This document shows, in pieces, positions 24,032 through 33,154 of a stretch of DNA of 64,000 nucleotides. A program made the position numbers and the translations under genes. The notes under the pieces were generated by a model. That model worked only from the letters and a program-made list of their open reading frames with translations, was not told the origin of the DNA and ran no database searches. Source of the stretch: JABFWF01 sp035539135 (GTDB lineage: Bacteria; Pseudomonadota; Gammaproteobacteria; Xanthomonadales; Xanthomonadaceae). The stretch lies in the NCBI GenBank assembly GCA_035539135.1, contig DATLJD010000014.1:124001-188000 (forward strand), written 5' to 3'. Within the stretch, counting starts at the first letter, position 1. Each line of letters opens with the position of its first letter.

Positions 24032-25215
24032 TTGGCCAGCACGCCGCCGCGCCCGGGGATCCCGCGCACGATCTGGGCGCTGGGCTTCGTCAGCCTGTTC
24101 ACCGACATGGGCTCGGAACTGGTGCACAGCCTGCTGCCGGTGCTGCTGGCGGCCTCCCTCGGCGCGAGCGCGCTGGCGATCGGCCTGATCGAGGGCACGG
24201 CCGAAGGGCTGGTGATGGTGACCAAGGTCTTTTCCGGTTACGTCAGCGACGCGCTCGGCCGGCGCAAGCCGCTGGTGCTGCTCGGCTACGGGCTGGCCGC
24301 GGCGAGCAAGCCGCTGTTCCCGCTCGCCGGCTCGGTGGCCACGGTCGCGTTCGCCCGGCTGACGGACCGCTTCGGCAAGGGCATCCGCGGCGCGCCGCGC
24401 GACGCGCTGGTCAGCGAACTGGCGCCCGCGGAGATCCGCGGTGCGGCGTTCGGCCTGCGCCAGTCGATGGACACCGTCGGCGCCGTGTTGGGCCCGCTGC
24501 TGGCGATGCTCGGGCTGTGGCTGCTGGCCGACGACCTGCGCGCGGTGCTGTGGATCGCGGTGGTGCCCGGGCTGGTGTCGGTCGCGCTGATCGTGTTCTT
24601 CGTGCCGGAGCCCGGCGACAGCGCCCGCCGCGGCGCGCGCCTGCCGATCACCCGCGCGGGACTCGCACGGCTCGGCGCGGCGTACTGGGCGATCGTCGCG
24701 CTGGGGGGCGTGGTATCGCTCGCGCGCTTTTCCGAAGCGTTCCTGGTGCTGCGCGCGTCGGGGCTGGGGCTGCCGGTCGGCGCGATCCCGCTGGTGCTGG
24801 TGGTGATGAGCGTGGTCTACACCCTGAGCGCGTACCCGGTCGGCCGGTTGTCGGACCGCATGCCGCGGCACTGGCTGCTGGCCGCCGGCATGCTGGTGCT
24901 GGCCGGCGCCGACCTGCTGCTCGCGCTGGCGCGCGGGTACTGGCTGCTGTTCGCCGGCATCGCGTTGTGGGGGCTGCACATGGGCCTGACCCAGGGCGTG
25001 CTCGCGGCGCTGGTCGCGGACACCGCGCCGGCGGAATTCCGCGGCACGGCGTTCGGCGTGTTCAACCTCGCGTGCGGCGTCGCACTGGTGCTGGCGAGCG
25101 CGGGCGCGGGGGCGCTGTGGGACGCGTTCGGCGCGGGCGCCGCGTTTGGCGCCGGCGCGGCGGCGTGCGTGCTGGCGACGCTGCTGGCACTGCGGCCACG
25201 CGGCGCGGCGGCGGC

Positions 25216-25219
<4 letters not shown>
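24032..25219 (+). CDS. Major facilitator superfamily transporter
   Basis: A 395-residue inner-membrane carrier with twelve hydrophobic segments. The likely start is TTG at 24032, 10 bases after the protease stop, because no ATG or GTG precedes the first helix IWALGFVSLFTDMGSELVHS. MFS features include the loop-2/3 motif GYVSDALGRRKPLVLLGY and the repeated version GRLSDRMPRHWLLAAG. DRFGKGIRGAPRDALVSE is typical of a subfamily of uncharacterised MFS exporters. The substrate is unknown. The 3' end overlaps the end of thiD on the other strand by 4 bases. Confidence 0.85.
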
Positions 25220-26028
<809 letters not shown>

Positions 26029-26087
26029 GGCGGGTATCATGGCGGTTGTCCGTTGCCTTTGCACCGGGCAGTCCGGGAGCCGCCCGC

Positions 26088-27743
26088 TTGATCGCGATCG
26101 TTGAAGCCGCCCGTGCCGGCCTGCTGCGCCGGGAACACTGGTCGTCCAACATCGTCGCCGGCCTGATCGTCGGCGTGGTCGCGCTGCCACTGGCGATGGC
26201 GTTCGCGATCGCCTCCGGGGTCAAGCCCGAGCAGGGCCTGTACACCTCGATCGTCGCCGGCGCGGCGGTCGCGCTGTTCGGCGGTTCGCGGATCCAGATC
26301 GCCGGGCCGACCGGCGCCTTCATCGTCATCCTCGCCGGCGTGGTCGCGCAGTTCGGCGTGTCGGGCCTGTTGGTCGCGACGCTGATGGCCGGCGTGATGC
26401 TGGTGGCGATGGGACTGGCGCGACTGGGCGCGGTGATCCGCTTCATCCCCGACCCGGTGATCGTCGGCTTCACCGCCGGTATCGCGGTGATCATCTGGAT
26501 CGGCCAGTGGCAGTACTTCTTCGGGCTGCCGGCACCGGCCGGCGAGGCCTTCTACGTCAAGGCCGGGCAGCTGCTGCGCGCGTTGCCGTCGCTGCATCCG
26601 GCGACCACCGCGCTGGCGACCGGCAGCCTGCTGCTGGCGCTGTGGGGGCCGCGCATCCCGGGCCTGGCGAAGATGCCGGGGCCGTTGCTGGCGATGCTGG
26701 CGGCGACCGCCGCGGTCGCGCTGTGGCATCCGCCCGGCGTGGCGACGATCGCGTCCACCTTCGGCGAGATCCCGCGCAGCCTGCCGAGCCTGCAGTTCCC
26801 GGCGCTGTCGTTCGACCTGTTGCTGACGCTGCTGCCGTCCGCCTTCACCATCGCCATGCTCGGCGCGATCGAGTCGCTGCTGTCGGCGGTGGTCGCCGAC
26901 GGCATGGCCGGGACGAAGCACGACTCCAACCAGGAACTGGTGGGGCAGGGCGTGGCCAACATCCTGTCGCCGCTGTTCGGCGGTATCGCGGCGACCGGCG
27001 CGATCGCGCGCACCGCCACCAGCATTCGCAACGGCGCGACCAGTCCGCTGGCCGGCCTGGTGCACTGCGTGCTGCTGGTCGCGGTCTTGGTGTTCCTCGC
27101 GCCCTACGCCGGGCAGGTGCCGCTGGCGGCGCTGGCGGCGATCCTGTGGGTGGTCGCCTGGAACATGAGCGAGGCGCCGCGCTTCCTGCGCCTGGTCCGG
27201 CGCGCGCCGCGCGCGGACGTGGCGATCCTGCTGATCACCTTCGCGCTGACCATCCTCACCGACCTGGTGGTGGCGGTGAACATCGGCGTGATCCTGGCGA
27301 TGTTCCAGTTCCTGCGCCGGATGAGCGCGGCGGTGGAGGTGGTCCAGCACGGCCAGGCCAGCCTGCGCCACGAGCTGGCCGAGGCCGGCCTGGAGGCGTT
27401 GCCGCGCGACGTGGTGGTGTACGGCATCGACGGGCCGTTCTTCTTCGGCTCGGTCGATTCGCTGGAACGCGCGCTGTCGTGGTCGCGCGAACCGCCGCGC
27501 TTCGTGGTCCTGCGCCTGGAGCGCGTGCCGTTCATGGACGCGACCGGGCTCAAGCGGCTGGAGTCGACCATCGGCCGCCTGCGCAAGCGCGGCGTGCAGG
27601 TGCTGCTCAGCGGCGCCAGCCTGCGCGTGCTGCGCAAGCTGGTGCGAGCCGAGATCGTGCGCCGCGACGATCCGTCCTACTTCAGGGACCTCGCCGAAGC
27701 GCTGCGCCATGTGTCGGCGCGCAGCGCGGGCGACGCCGGCTAG
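26088..27743 (+). CDS. SulP family anion transporter with STAS domain
   Basis: A permease of about 551 residues. The family transports sulfate, bicarbonate or other anions. The membrane part (about 20-400) has IVAGLIVGVVALPLAMAFAIASG, the SulP signature GGSRIQIAGPTGAF, and GGIAATGAIARTATSIRNG. The C-terminal STAS domain (about 410-540) includes VVLRLERVPFMDATGLKRLES. I prefer the TTG at 26088, which has GGGAG ten bases upstream; an in-frame TTG at 26046 would add 14 residues and lies in the promoter region of thiD. It stands alone, so the anion cannot be told from context. Confidence 0.87.
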   Translation: MIAIVEAARAGLLRREHWSSNIVAGLIVGVVALPLAMAFAIASGVKPEQGLYTSIVAGAAVALFGGSRIQIAGPTGAFIVILAGVVAQFGVSGLLVATLMAGVMLVAMGLARLGAVIRFIPDPVIVGFTAGIAVIIWIGQWQYFFGLPAPAGEAFYVKAGQLLRALPSLHPATTALATGSLLLALWGPRIPGLAKMPGPLLAMLAATAAVALWHPPGVATIASTFGEIPRSLPSLQFPALSFDLLLTLLPSAFTIAMLGAIESLLSAVVADGMAGTKHDSNQELVGQGVANILSPLFGGIAATGAIARTATSIRNGATSPLAGLVHCVLLVAVLVFLAPYAGQVPLAALAAILWVVAWNMSEAPRFLRLVRRAPRADVAILLITFALTILTDLVVAVNIGVILAMFQFLRRMSAAVEVVQHGQASLRHELAEAGLEALPRDVVVYGIDGPFFFGSVDSLERALSWSREPPRFVVLRLERVPFMDATGLKRLESTIGRLRKRGVQVLLSGASLRVLRKLVRAEIVRRDDPSYFRDLAEALRHVSARSAGDAG

Positions 27744-29137
27744 AGCACTTCCGACGCGTGGTCGGCCAGCCGCGAGCGCTCGCCGCGGCGCAGGGTCACG
27801 TGCGCGCTGTGCGCCCAGTCCTTGAAGCGGTCCACCGCGTAGGTCAGGCCGGAGGTCGTCTCGGTGAGGTAAGGCGTGTCGATCTGCTCGACGTTGCCCA
27901 GGCACACGATCTTGGTGCCGGGGCCGGCGCGGGTGATCAGCGTCTTCATCTGCTTGGGCGTCAGGTTCTGCGCCTCGTCGAGGATCAGCCAGCGCGACAG
28001 GAAGGTGCGCCCGCGCATGAAGTTGAGCGAGCGGATCTTGATCCGCGCGGCGAGCAGGTCGTTGGTCGCCGCGCGCCCCCAGCTGCCGCCTTCCTGGTTG
28101 TGGGTGAGCACCTCGAGGTTGTCGGTCAGCGCGCCCATCCAGGGCGTCATCTTTTCCTCCTCGGTGCCGGGCAGGAAGCCGATGTCCTCGCCGACCGAGA
28201 CCGTCGCGCGGGTCATGATGATCTCGCGGTAGCGCTGCTGGTCCATGGTCTGCGCCAGGCCCGCCGCCAGCGCGAGCAGGGTCTTGCCGGTGCCGGCGGT
28301 GCCGAGCAGCGAGACGAAGTCGATCTCCGGGTCCATCAGCGCGTTCAGCGCGAAGTTCTGCTCGCGGTTGCGCGCGGTGATGCCCCATACGGCGTGCTGG
28401 CTGTGGCGGAAGTCGTCGACGATCTGCAACACGACCTTGTCGCCATCCACGCGCGCGACCTTGAGCTCCGATTCCTCCTCGCCCGGCAGGTACAGGAACT
28501 GGTTCGGATGCCACTCCTCGTCCTCGCGCCGGGCGATCTCGTAGAAGGTGCGGCCCTTTTCGGTCCAGGACTTCAGCTCCTTGCCGTGGCGCTGCCAGAA
28601 GTCGGCGGGCAGGGCGGTGGCGCCGGTGTAGAGCAGGCTGAAATCGTCGAGCGCGCGGTCGTTCTCGTAGTCCTCGTTGACGATGCCGGCGATCGAGGCC
28701 TTGATCCGCAGGTTGATGTCCTTGGACACGAACACCACGGCCGCCGCCGGTTCGGCTTCCTTCAACGCCAGGATCGCGCCGAGGATGTGGTTGTCCGGGA
28801 TGACCGCGCCGAAGCGCTTGCCCGAATCGAAGTTGCCGGTCTGGAAGCGCAACCGCCCCTTGCTCTGCGCGCCGCGCAGCTGCAGGCCCCGGGGCCGTTG
28901 CAACAGGATGCCGTTGGTGATGTCGCTGTCGGCGTCGCTTTCGATCAGTTCGTTGAGGAAGCGGCTGACCTGGCGTGCGTTGCGGCTGGCTTCGGAGGTG
29001 CCCTTCTTGGCGTTGTCCAGTTCCTCCATCACCTGCATCGGCAGGTACACGTCGTGTTCCTCGAACTTGAACAGCGCGGTCGGGTCGTGCATCAGCACGT
29101 TGGTGTCGAGGACGTAGATGCGCTTGCTGCGGGTCAT
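27740..29137 (-). CDS. PhoH family protein with PIN domain (PhoH2/YlaK type)
   Basis: A 465-residue two-domain protein. Residues about 5-150 are a PIN nuclease domain (RIYVLDTNVLMHDPTAL with Asp for metal, PMQVMEELDNAKKG, FVSKDINLRIKA). Residues about 235-455 are a PhoH ATPase with Walker A GTAGTGKTLLALAAGLA and Walker B WLILDEAQNLTPKQMK, and a later ALGNVEQ-like switch, GTKIVCLGNVEQID. PhoH2 proteins unwind and cut RNA. The order phoH2 - bcp - gcvR with divergent dapA is shared with Xanthomonas. Its stop overlaps the end of the SulP gene by 4 bases. Confidence 0.93.
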   Translation of the reverse strand: MTRSKRIYVLDTNVLMHDPTALFKFEEHDVYLPMQVMEELDNAKKGTSEASRNARQVSRFLNELIESDADSDITNGILLQRPRGLQLRGAQSKGRLRFQTGNFDSGKRFGAVIPDNHILGAILALKEAEPAAAVVFVSKDINLRIKASIAGIVNEDYENDRALDDFSLLYTGATALPADFWQRHGKELKSWTEKGRTFYEIARREDEEWHPNQFLYLPGEEESELKVARVDGDKVVLQIVDDFRHSQHAVWGITARNREQNFALNALMDPEIDFVSLLGTAGTGKTLLALAAGLAQTMDQQRYREIIMTRATVSVGEDIGFLPGTEEEKMTPWMGALTDNLEVLTHNQEGGSWGRAATNDLLAARIKIRSLNFMRGRTFLSRWLILDEAQNLTPKQMKTLITRAGPGTKIVCLGNVEQIDTPYLTETTSGLTYAVDRFKDWAHSAHVTLRRGERSRLADHASEVL

Positions 29138-29258
29138 GCGGGCTTCCGGCGGCTGCGAAGGGGAGGAGGCTGGGCGCCGCGGTGTGCGCGCGGCGCAAAG
29201 GGCGACGCCACCGCGGCCCGCGGGGCGGGGCAGTGGCGGAAGGAAGGGGGGATGGGCG

Positions 29259-29756
29259 TCACCGGGGCGGGCGGTTGCCCGACTGCGCGGCCTGCAGCGC
29301 GTCCAGCACGGCCTGCGCGTGGCCCGGGACCTTGACCCCGCGCCAGGCCTCGGCGACGCGGCCCTGCGGATCGATCAGGAAGGTGCTGCGTTCGATGCCG
29401 ACGTACTCGCGCCCATAGAGCTTCTTTGGCCTGATCACGTCGAAAGCGCGGCACAGCGCCTCGTCGCCGTCGCTGACCAGCCGGAAGGCGAAGCCCTGCT
29501 TCTCGCAGAAGTTCCGGTGCGACTTCAGCGAGTCGCGGGAGACGCCCAGCACCTCGGCACTGAGCTTGCGGAAGCGCGGCAGCAGCGCGTTGAAGTCGTT
29601 GCCCTCGACGGTGCAGCCGGGCGTGCTGTCCTTCGGATAGAAATACAGCACCAGCCAGCGCCCGGCGAAATCGGCGAGGGTCGCGGTTCCGCCGTCGGAC
29701 AGCGCCAGCGGCAGCGCGAGGGTGGATTTGCCCAGGGGTTTGCCGGCTTCGACCAA
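29259..29756 (-). CDS. bcp: Thioredoxin-dependent peroxiredoxin, BCP/PrxQ type
   Basis: A 165-residue peroxiredoxin that reduces hydrogen and organic peroxides. With the TTG start at 29756 (GGAG about ten bases upstream) the peroxidatic cysteine in YPKDSTPGCTVEGNDF is C48 and the second cysteine in SHRNFCEKQ is C84. That numbering is the one described for the Xanthomonas campestris BCP, in which C48 and C84 form the disulfide. Position 53 is Asn rather than Cys, so it is not the C-x4-C type found in E. coli. The numbering match supports the rare TTG start. It follows gcvR by 26 bases, probably in one transcript. Confidence 0.93.
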   Translation of the reverse strand: MVEAGKPLGKSTLALPLALSDGGTATLADFAGRWLVLYFYPKDSTPGCTVEGNDFNALLPRFRKLSAEVLGVSRDSLKSHRNFCEKQGFAFRLVSDGDEALCRAFDVIRPKKLYGREYVGIERSTFLIDPQGRVAEAWRGVKVPGHAQAVLDALQAAQSGNRPPR

Positions 29757-29782
29757 GGTACGGATCTCCAGGCGACGCCGGG

Positions 29783-30346
29783 TCAGAACTTCATCGGGTC
29801 CATGATCGCGTCGAGGTTCAGGTGGTCGCAGAACTCGAGGAAATCGTCGCGCAGCGCGGCGATGTGCATGTCCGCCGGGATGCCGATCGTCACCTGCGCG
29901 GAGAACATGTCGGCGCCGGTCTGCATCGCCCGGTAGCGCGAGCAGTGCAGGCTCTCGATGGTGATCGACTGGCGGTCGAAGAAGTCGGCGAGCTGGTACA
30001 GGATGCCGGGCTTGTCGGCGGCCACCACCTCGACCACGTAGGGCAGCAGGTTGGACTGCACCGGCTTGGCCCCGGTGCGGTACCACATCAGCTTGAGGCC
30101 TTCCTCGCGCTCGAGCCGGGTCAGCATCGCCTCCAGCTTGGCGACCGCGTCCCAGGAACCGGTGGCGAGCGCGATCACCGAGACGTCGCGGCCGACCGTG
30201 CTCAGGCGCGTATCCACCAGGTTGCAGCCGCTGTCCGCGATCCGCCGCGTGACCGCCAGCAGGGGCGAGCGCGGGTGCGTGGTGTACGCGTTGATCAGGA
30301 GGTGGTTTTCCTGCGGGGCGGGACGGGTTGCGTCGGGGTCGGTCAA
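29783..30346 (-). CDS. gcvR: GcvR-like ACT-domain regulator
   Basis: A 187-residue protein with two ACT domains, similar to GcvR, which restrains the glycine-cleavage activator GcvA in E. coli. The first ACT spans about 14-90 (HLLINAYTTHPRSPLLAVTRRIADSGC) and the second about 105-180 (YVVEVVAADKPGILYQLADFF). The start is TTG at 30346 (LTDPDATRPAPQENH); no ATG or GTG is near. It is divergent from dapA and upstream of bcp, the arrangement seen in related genomes. There is no gcvA in the window, so its target here is unknown. Confidence 0.87.
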   Translation of the reverse strand: MTDPDATRPAPQENHLLINAYTTHPRSPLLAVTRRIADSGCNLVDTRLSTVGRDVSVIALATGSWDAVAKLEAMLTRLEREEGLKLMWYRTGAKPVQSNLLPYVVEVVAADKPGILYQLADFFDRQSITIESLHCSRYRAMQTGADMFSAQVTIGIPADMHIAALRDDFLEFCDHLNLDAIMDPMKF

Positions 30347-30541
30347 GGCGGGTCTGCACGGGGAGGGCAGCGGTGCGCTGCCGCGGGCAGGATACCGGCC
30401 GCCCGTTTCGCGCCGCAAGCGAGCGCGCGCCGCGGGCCGCGGCGGCCGATGGACGGCGCGCGAGCGCCGCGGGTACCATCGCCGGATCATCGATTCAGCC
30501 GGCGCGCCCGCGCGCACCGGCCCAGCCGAAGGCCTGTTCCC

Positions 30542-31450
30542 TTGCGGATTGCCGGCAGCATCACCGCCCTTGCCACGCCCTTCACGCCATCGGGTGCGCT
30601 CGACCTGGACGGCTGGCGCGCGCTGCTGCGCCTGCAGCTGGAAGGCGGCACCCAGGCGCTGGTCGTCGCCGGTTCGACCGGCGAGGCGGCGGCGCTGACC
30701 GACGCCGAGTACGAGGTGCTGCTGCGCCTCGCGGTGGAGGCCGCGGCCGGCACCGGCGTGCCGGTGCTCGCCGGGACCGGCCTGTCCAACACCGCGAAGA
30801 CCATCGCGCTGACCCGCCGCGTCGCCGCGCTCGGCGCCGACGCCGCGCTGGTGGTGACGCCGCCCTACGTGCGCCCGACCCAGGCGGGACTGGTCGCGCA
30901 CTTCCGCGCCGTGGCGGAGGAGGGCGACCTGCCGGTCGTGCTCTACAACGTGCCGCCGCGGACCGGCTGCGACCTGCTGCCCGACACCGCCGCGCAGCTC
31001 GCCGCGCACCCCAACATCGTCGGCATCAAGGAAGCGCGCAGCGAACCGGAACGCATAGCCGCGCTGCTGCCGCTGCGCGACGCCGGCTTCGCCGTGCTCA
31101 GCGGCGACGACCCGACCGCGTGCCGGGCGATGCTGGCCGGCGCCGACGGCGTCGTCTCGGTCGCCTCCAACGTGCTGCCGCGCGCCTTCCGGCGCCTGTG
31201 CGACCTGGCCCGCGCCGGTCGCGCGGACGAGGCGCGGGCGCTGGACGGCGAATTGCGGGCGGCGGTCGCCTTCATGGGCGTGGAGCCCAATCCGATCCCG
31301 GTGAAGGCGATCCTCGCCCGCCTCGGCATCGGCGCCGGCCTGCGCCTGCCGCTGACGCCGCTGTCGCCCGCGCACGCCGCGCAGGCGGATGCGGTCGCCG
31401 CCGCCGTGCCTCCCCTCGAACAGACCTGCCGCGCATCCGCCGCGGCCTGA
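30542..31450 (+). CDS. dapA: 4-hydroxy-tetrahydrodipicolinate synthase
   Basis: A 302-residue aldolase-type enzyme that condenses pyruvate with aspartate semialdehyde in lysine and diaminopimelate synthesis. With the TTG start at 30542 the Schiff-base lysine is K163 (GIKEARSEPE), the catalytic tyrosine Y135 (LYNVPPRTG) and the threonine T46 (AGSTGEA), close to the E. coli numbering. The start sits in a region with no upstream ATG that would preserve this alignment. The next gene is a BamC-like lipoprotein 17 bases on, mirroring the dapA-bamC order of E. coli. Confidence 0.93.
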   Translation: MRIAGSITALATPFTPSGALDLDGWRALLRLQLEGGTQALVVAGSTGEAAALTDAEYEVLLRLAVEAAAGTGVPVLAGTGLSNTAKTIALTRRVAALGADAALVVTPPYVRPTQAGLVAHFRAVAEEGDLPVVLYNVPPRTGCDLLPDTAAQLAAHPNIVGIKEARSEPERIAALLPLRDAGFAVLSGDDPTACRAMLAGADGVVSVASNVLPRAFRRLCDLARAGRADEARALDGELRAAVAFMGVEPNPIPVKAILARLGIGAGLRLPLTPLSPAHAAQADAVAAAVPPLEQTCRASAAA

Positions 31451-31467
31451 CCCCAACGGAGATCCCG

Positions 31468-31974
31468 ATGCGCCTGTCCGCCACGTTGCGCCCGCTTGCC
31501 TTCGCCCTCGCCGCCGCGACCCTGGTCGCCGCCACGGGCTGCCACTGGTTCAAGCGCGACAGCGCCTACCGGCAGCCGCCGGAGAACCGGCCGCTGGAAG
31601 TGCCGCCGGACCTCGACCTGCCCAACACCCAGGGCGCGATGCAGCCGCCGGAAGGCACCCATTCGGTGACCCGTTCGGAAATGGCGCCAGCGCCGGCGGC
31701 GAACCAGAGCGGCTTCACCGTGACCGGCGAGCGCGACGCGGTCTTCGCCCGGGTCGGCGAGGCCCTCGCCGGCATCGAAGGCGCGACCATCGCCAGCAAG
31801 GCGCAGATCCTCGGCACCTACGACGTCAGCTACGAAGGCAGCAACTTCCTGGTCCGCGTCACCGCGGTGCCGGCCGGCGTCTATGTTTCGGCAATCGATC
31901 CGCGCGGGACCCCGGCCACGGCCGAGGCGCCGGTCAAGCTGATCGCCGCACTGAAAGCCGCGCTCGGCGGCTGA
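31468..31974 (+). CDS. BamC-like short outer-membrane lipoprotein
   Basis: A 168-residue lipoprotein. The signal ends ATLVAATGC (Cys25), followed by HWFKRDSAYRQPPENRPLEVPPDLDLPN, which recalls the N-terminal BamD-binding segment of BamC (Lpp-34). The C-terminal 100 residues form a single compact domain, whereas E. coli BamC has two and is about twice as long. The position after dapA supports the relation. Its probable role is as an accessory of the BAM outer-membrane assembly complex. The ribosome site is ACGGAGA, and a strong terminator lies 26 bases downstream. Confidence 0.8.
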   Translation: MRLSATLRPLAFALAAATLVAATGCHWFKRDSAYRQPPENRPLEVPPDLDLPNTQGAMQPPEGTHSVTRSEMAPAPAANQSGFTVTGERDAVFARVGEALAGIEGATIASKAQILGTYDVSYEGSNFLVRVTAVPAGVYVSAIDPRGTPATAEAPVKLIAALKAALGG

Positions 31975-32000
31975 TCGCCGCACGACCCGGCATGAAACGA

Positions 32001-32028
32001 AACGGGCGCCGCGAGGCGCCCGTTTTTC
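32001..32028 (+). terminator. Terminator of the dapA unit
   Basis: A perfect 10-bp stem AACGGGCGCC / GGCGCCCGTT with a GCGA loop, followed by a T run. Confidence 0.85.
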
Positions 32029-32051
32029 GTCATGCGCCGGAAGCGCGCGGC

Positions 32052-32375
32052 TCAGCGCTCCAGCAGCGGCAGCTTGTCCGGCTTGCCGTCCCACTCGGCG
32101 GCATCGGCCGGCGGCTCCTTGCGGGTGGTGATCACCGGCCAGTCCTTGGCCAGCTCGGCGTTCAGGGCGACGAAGTGTTCCTGCCCCGCCGGCACGTCGT
32201 CCTCGGGGTAGATCGCGTTGATCGGGCACTCGGGCTCGCACAGGGTGCAGTCGATGCACTCGTCGGGATCGATGACCAGGAAGTTCGGCCCTTCGTGGAA
32301 GCAGTCGACCGGGCACACCTCGACGCAGTCGGTGTACTTGCACTTGATGCAGTTCTCGGTGACGACGAAGGGCAT
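32052..32375 (-). CDS. fdxA: 7Fe ferredoxin (FdxA type)
   Basis: A 107-residue ferredoxin carrying one [3Fe-4S] and one [4Fe-4S] cluster. The first cysteine set is in ENCIKCKYTDCVEVCPVDCF and the second in DECIDCTLCEPECP. The C-terminal extension to about 107 residues (AKDWPVITTRKEPPADAAEW) is that of the Azotobacter/Pseudomonas FdxA group. It transfers electrons in the cytoplasm; partners are not evident. It is a single gene lying tail to tail with the dapA unit. Confidence 0.95.
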   Translation of the reverse strand: MPFVVTENCIKCKYTDCVEVCPVDCFHEGPNFLVIDPDECIDCTLCEPECPINAIYPEDDVPAGQEHFVALNAELAKDWPVITTRKEPPADAAEWDGKPDKLPLLER

Positions 32376-32472
32376 GGCGGCGGTGCGTTGCGGAAAGACG
32401 CAAAGTGTAGCGCCGCGGCTGCGCCGGCACGAACGTCCGCGGGGATCCGCTCGCGCCGCGCGCGCCGCAACG

Positions 32473-32503
32473 AAAAAAGGCACCCGCTTGCGCAGGTGCC
32501 TTT
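32473..32503 (-). terminator. Terminator of the tRNA Pro-Arg-His-Lys array
   Basis: The stem GGCACC-CGC / GCA-GGTGCC, with one mismatch, is followed on the minus strand by a run of six T. It lies just beyond tRNA-Lys, the last gene of the array. Confidence 0.75.
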
Positions 32504-32510
32504 CCGATGC

Positions 32511-32586
32511 TGGTGGGCCGTCAAGGATTCGAACCTTGGACCTACTGATTAAGAGTCAGCTGCTCTACCAACTGAGCTAACGGCCC
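32511..32586 (-). tRNA. tRNA-Lys (CTT)
   Basis: 76 nt with encoded CCA. The acceptor stem begins GGGCCGT, the anticodon loop is CTCTTAA (CTT), and the T-arm is CAAGGTTCGAATCCTTG. It is the promoter-distal gene of a four-tRNA minus-strand array. Confidence 0.95.
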
Positions 32587-32652
32587 GAAGCGCGAAATTC
32601 TAGCAGATCCACACCATCCGGCAAGCGCTTGTCGCCGGCGGTGCTGCAAGGA

Positions 32653-32729
32653 TGGGGTGGCTGAGGGGACTCGAACCCCCGACAACTGGAATCACAATCC
32701 AGTACTCTAACCAACTGAGCTACAGCCAC
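32653..32729 (-). tRNA. tRNA-His (GTG)
   Basis: 77 nt with encoded CCA. The acceptor stem is GTGGCTG/CAGCCAC with C as discriminator and a G encoded at -1, as expected for tRNA-His. The anticodon loop TTGTGAT gives GTG. Confidence 0.95.
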
Positions 32730-32747
32730 CATGGAACGGTTGCGGCG

Positions 32748-32824
32748 TGGCGCGCCCGGCAGGACTCGAACCTGCAACCACCGGCTTAGAAGGCCGGTGC
32801 TCTATCCGGTTGAGCTACGGGCGC
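32748..32824 (-). tRNA. tRNA-Arg (TCT)
   Basis: 77 nt with encoded CCA. The acceptor stem is GCGCCCG/CGGGCGC and the anticodon loop is CTTCTAA (TCT, arginine AGA). The T-arm is GCAGGTTCGAGTCCTGC. Confidence 0.95.
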
Positions 32825-32856
32825 CCGGTCCGGATTGTCGCATCGCCCTTGCCGGA

Positions 32857-32933
32857 TGGTCGGGGTAGAGGGATTCGAACCCCCGACATCCTGCTCCCAA
32901 AGCAGGCGCGCTACCAGACTGCGCTATACCCCG
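32857..32933 (-). tRNA. tRNA-Pro (TGG)
   Basis: 77 nt with encoded CCA. The acceptor stem is CGGGGTA/TACCCCG and the anticodon loop is TTTGGGA (TGG). It is the first gene of the array; no convincing promoter hexamers were seen before it. Confidence 0.95.
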
Positions 32934-33154
32934 CCGATGGAACGGTTCCGAGCCTCCGCGGCGCGCCTGCGCTGCGAAAGACGGTTATTGTCCCGGGCGT
33001 GCGGTGGGCTGTCAACGCGAGCCGGCGCGTGGCTGGCGAACGAGCGTCCGATCGGGGAAACTATGGCGTTCTGCCCGCCGGCCCGCCGCCGGGCAGGCCC
33101 ATCCAACTCGAACGCAGCAGGGGCCGCGTGGACGCGGCGCAGGAGCCTTACGCA

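Noticed and set aside
32511..32933. CRISPR-like regularity among the clustered tRNA genes
   Set aside because: The repeated units are tRNA T-arms and CCA ends; there are no spacers or repeats of CRISPR length.
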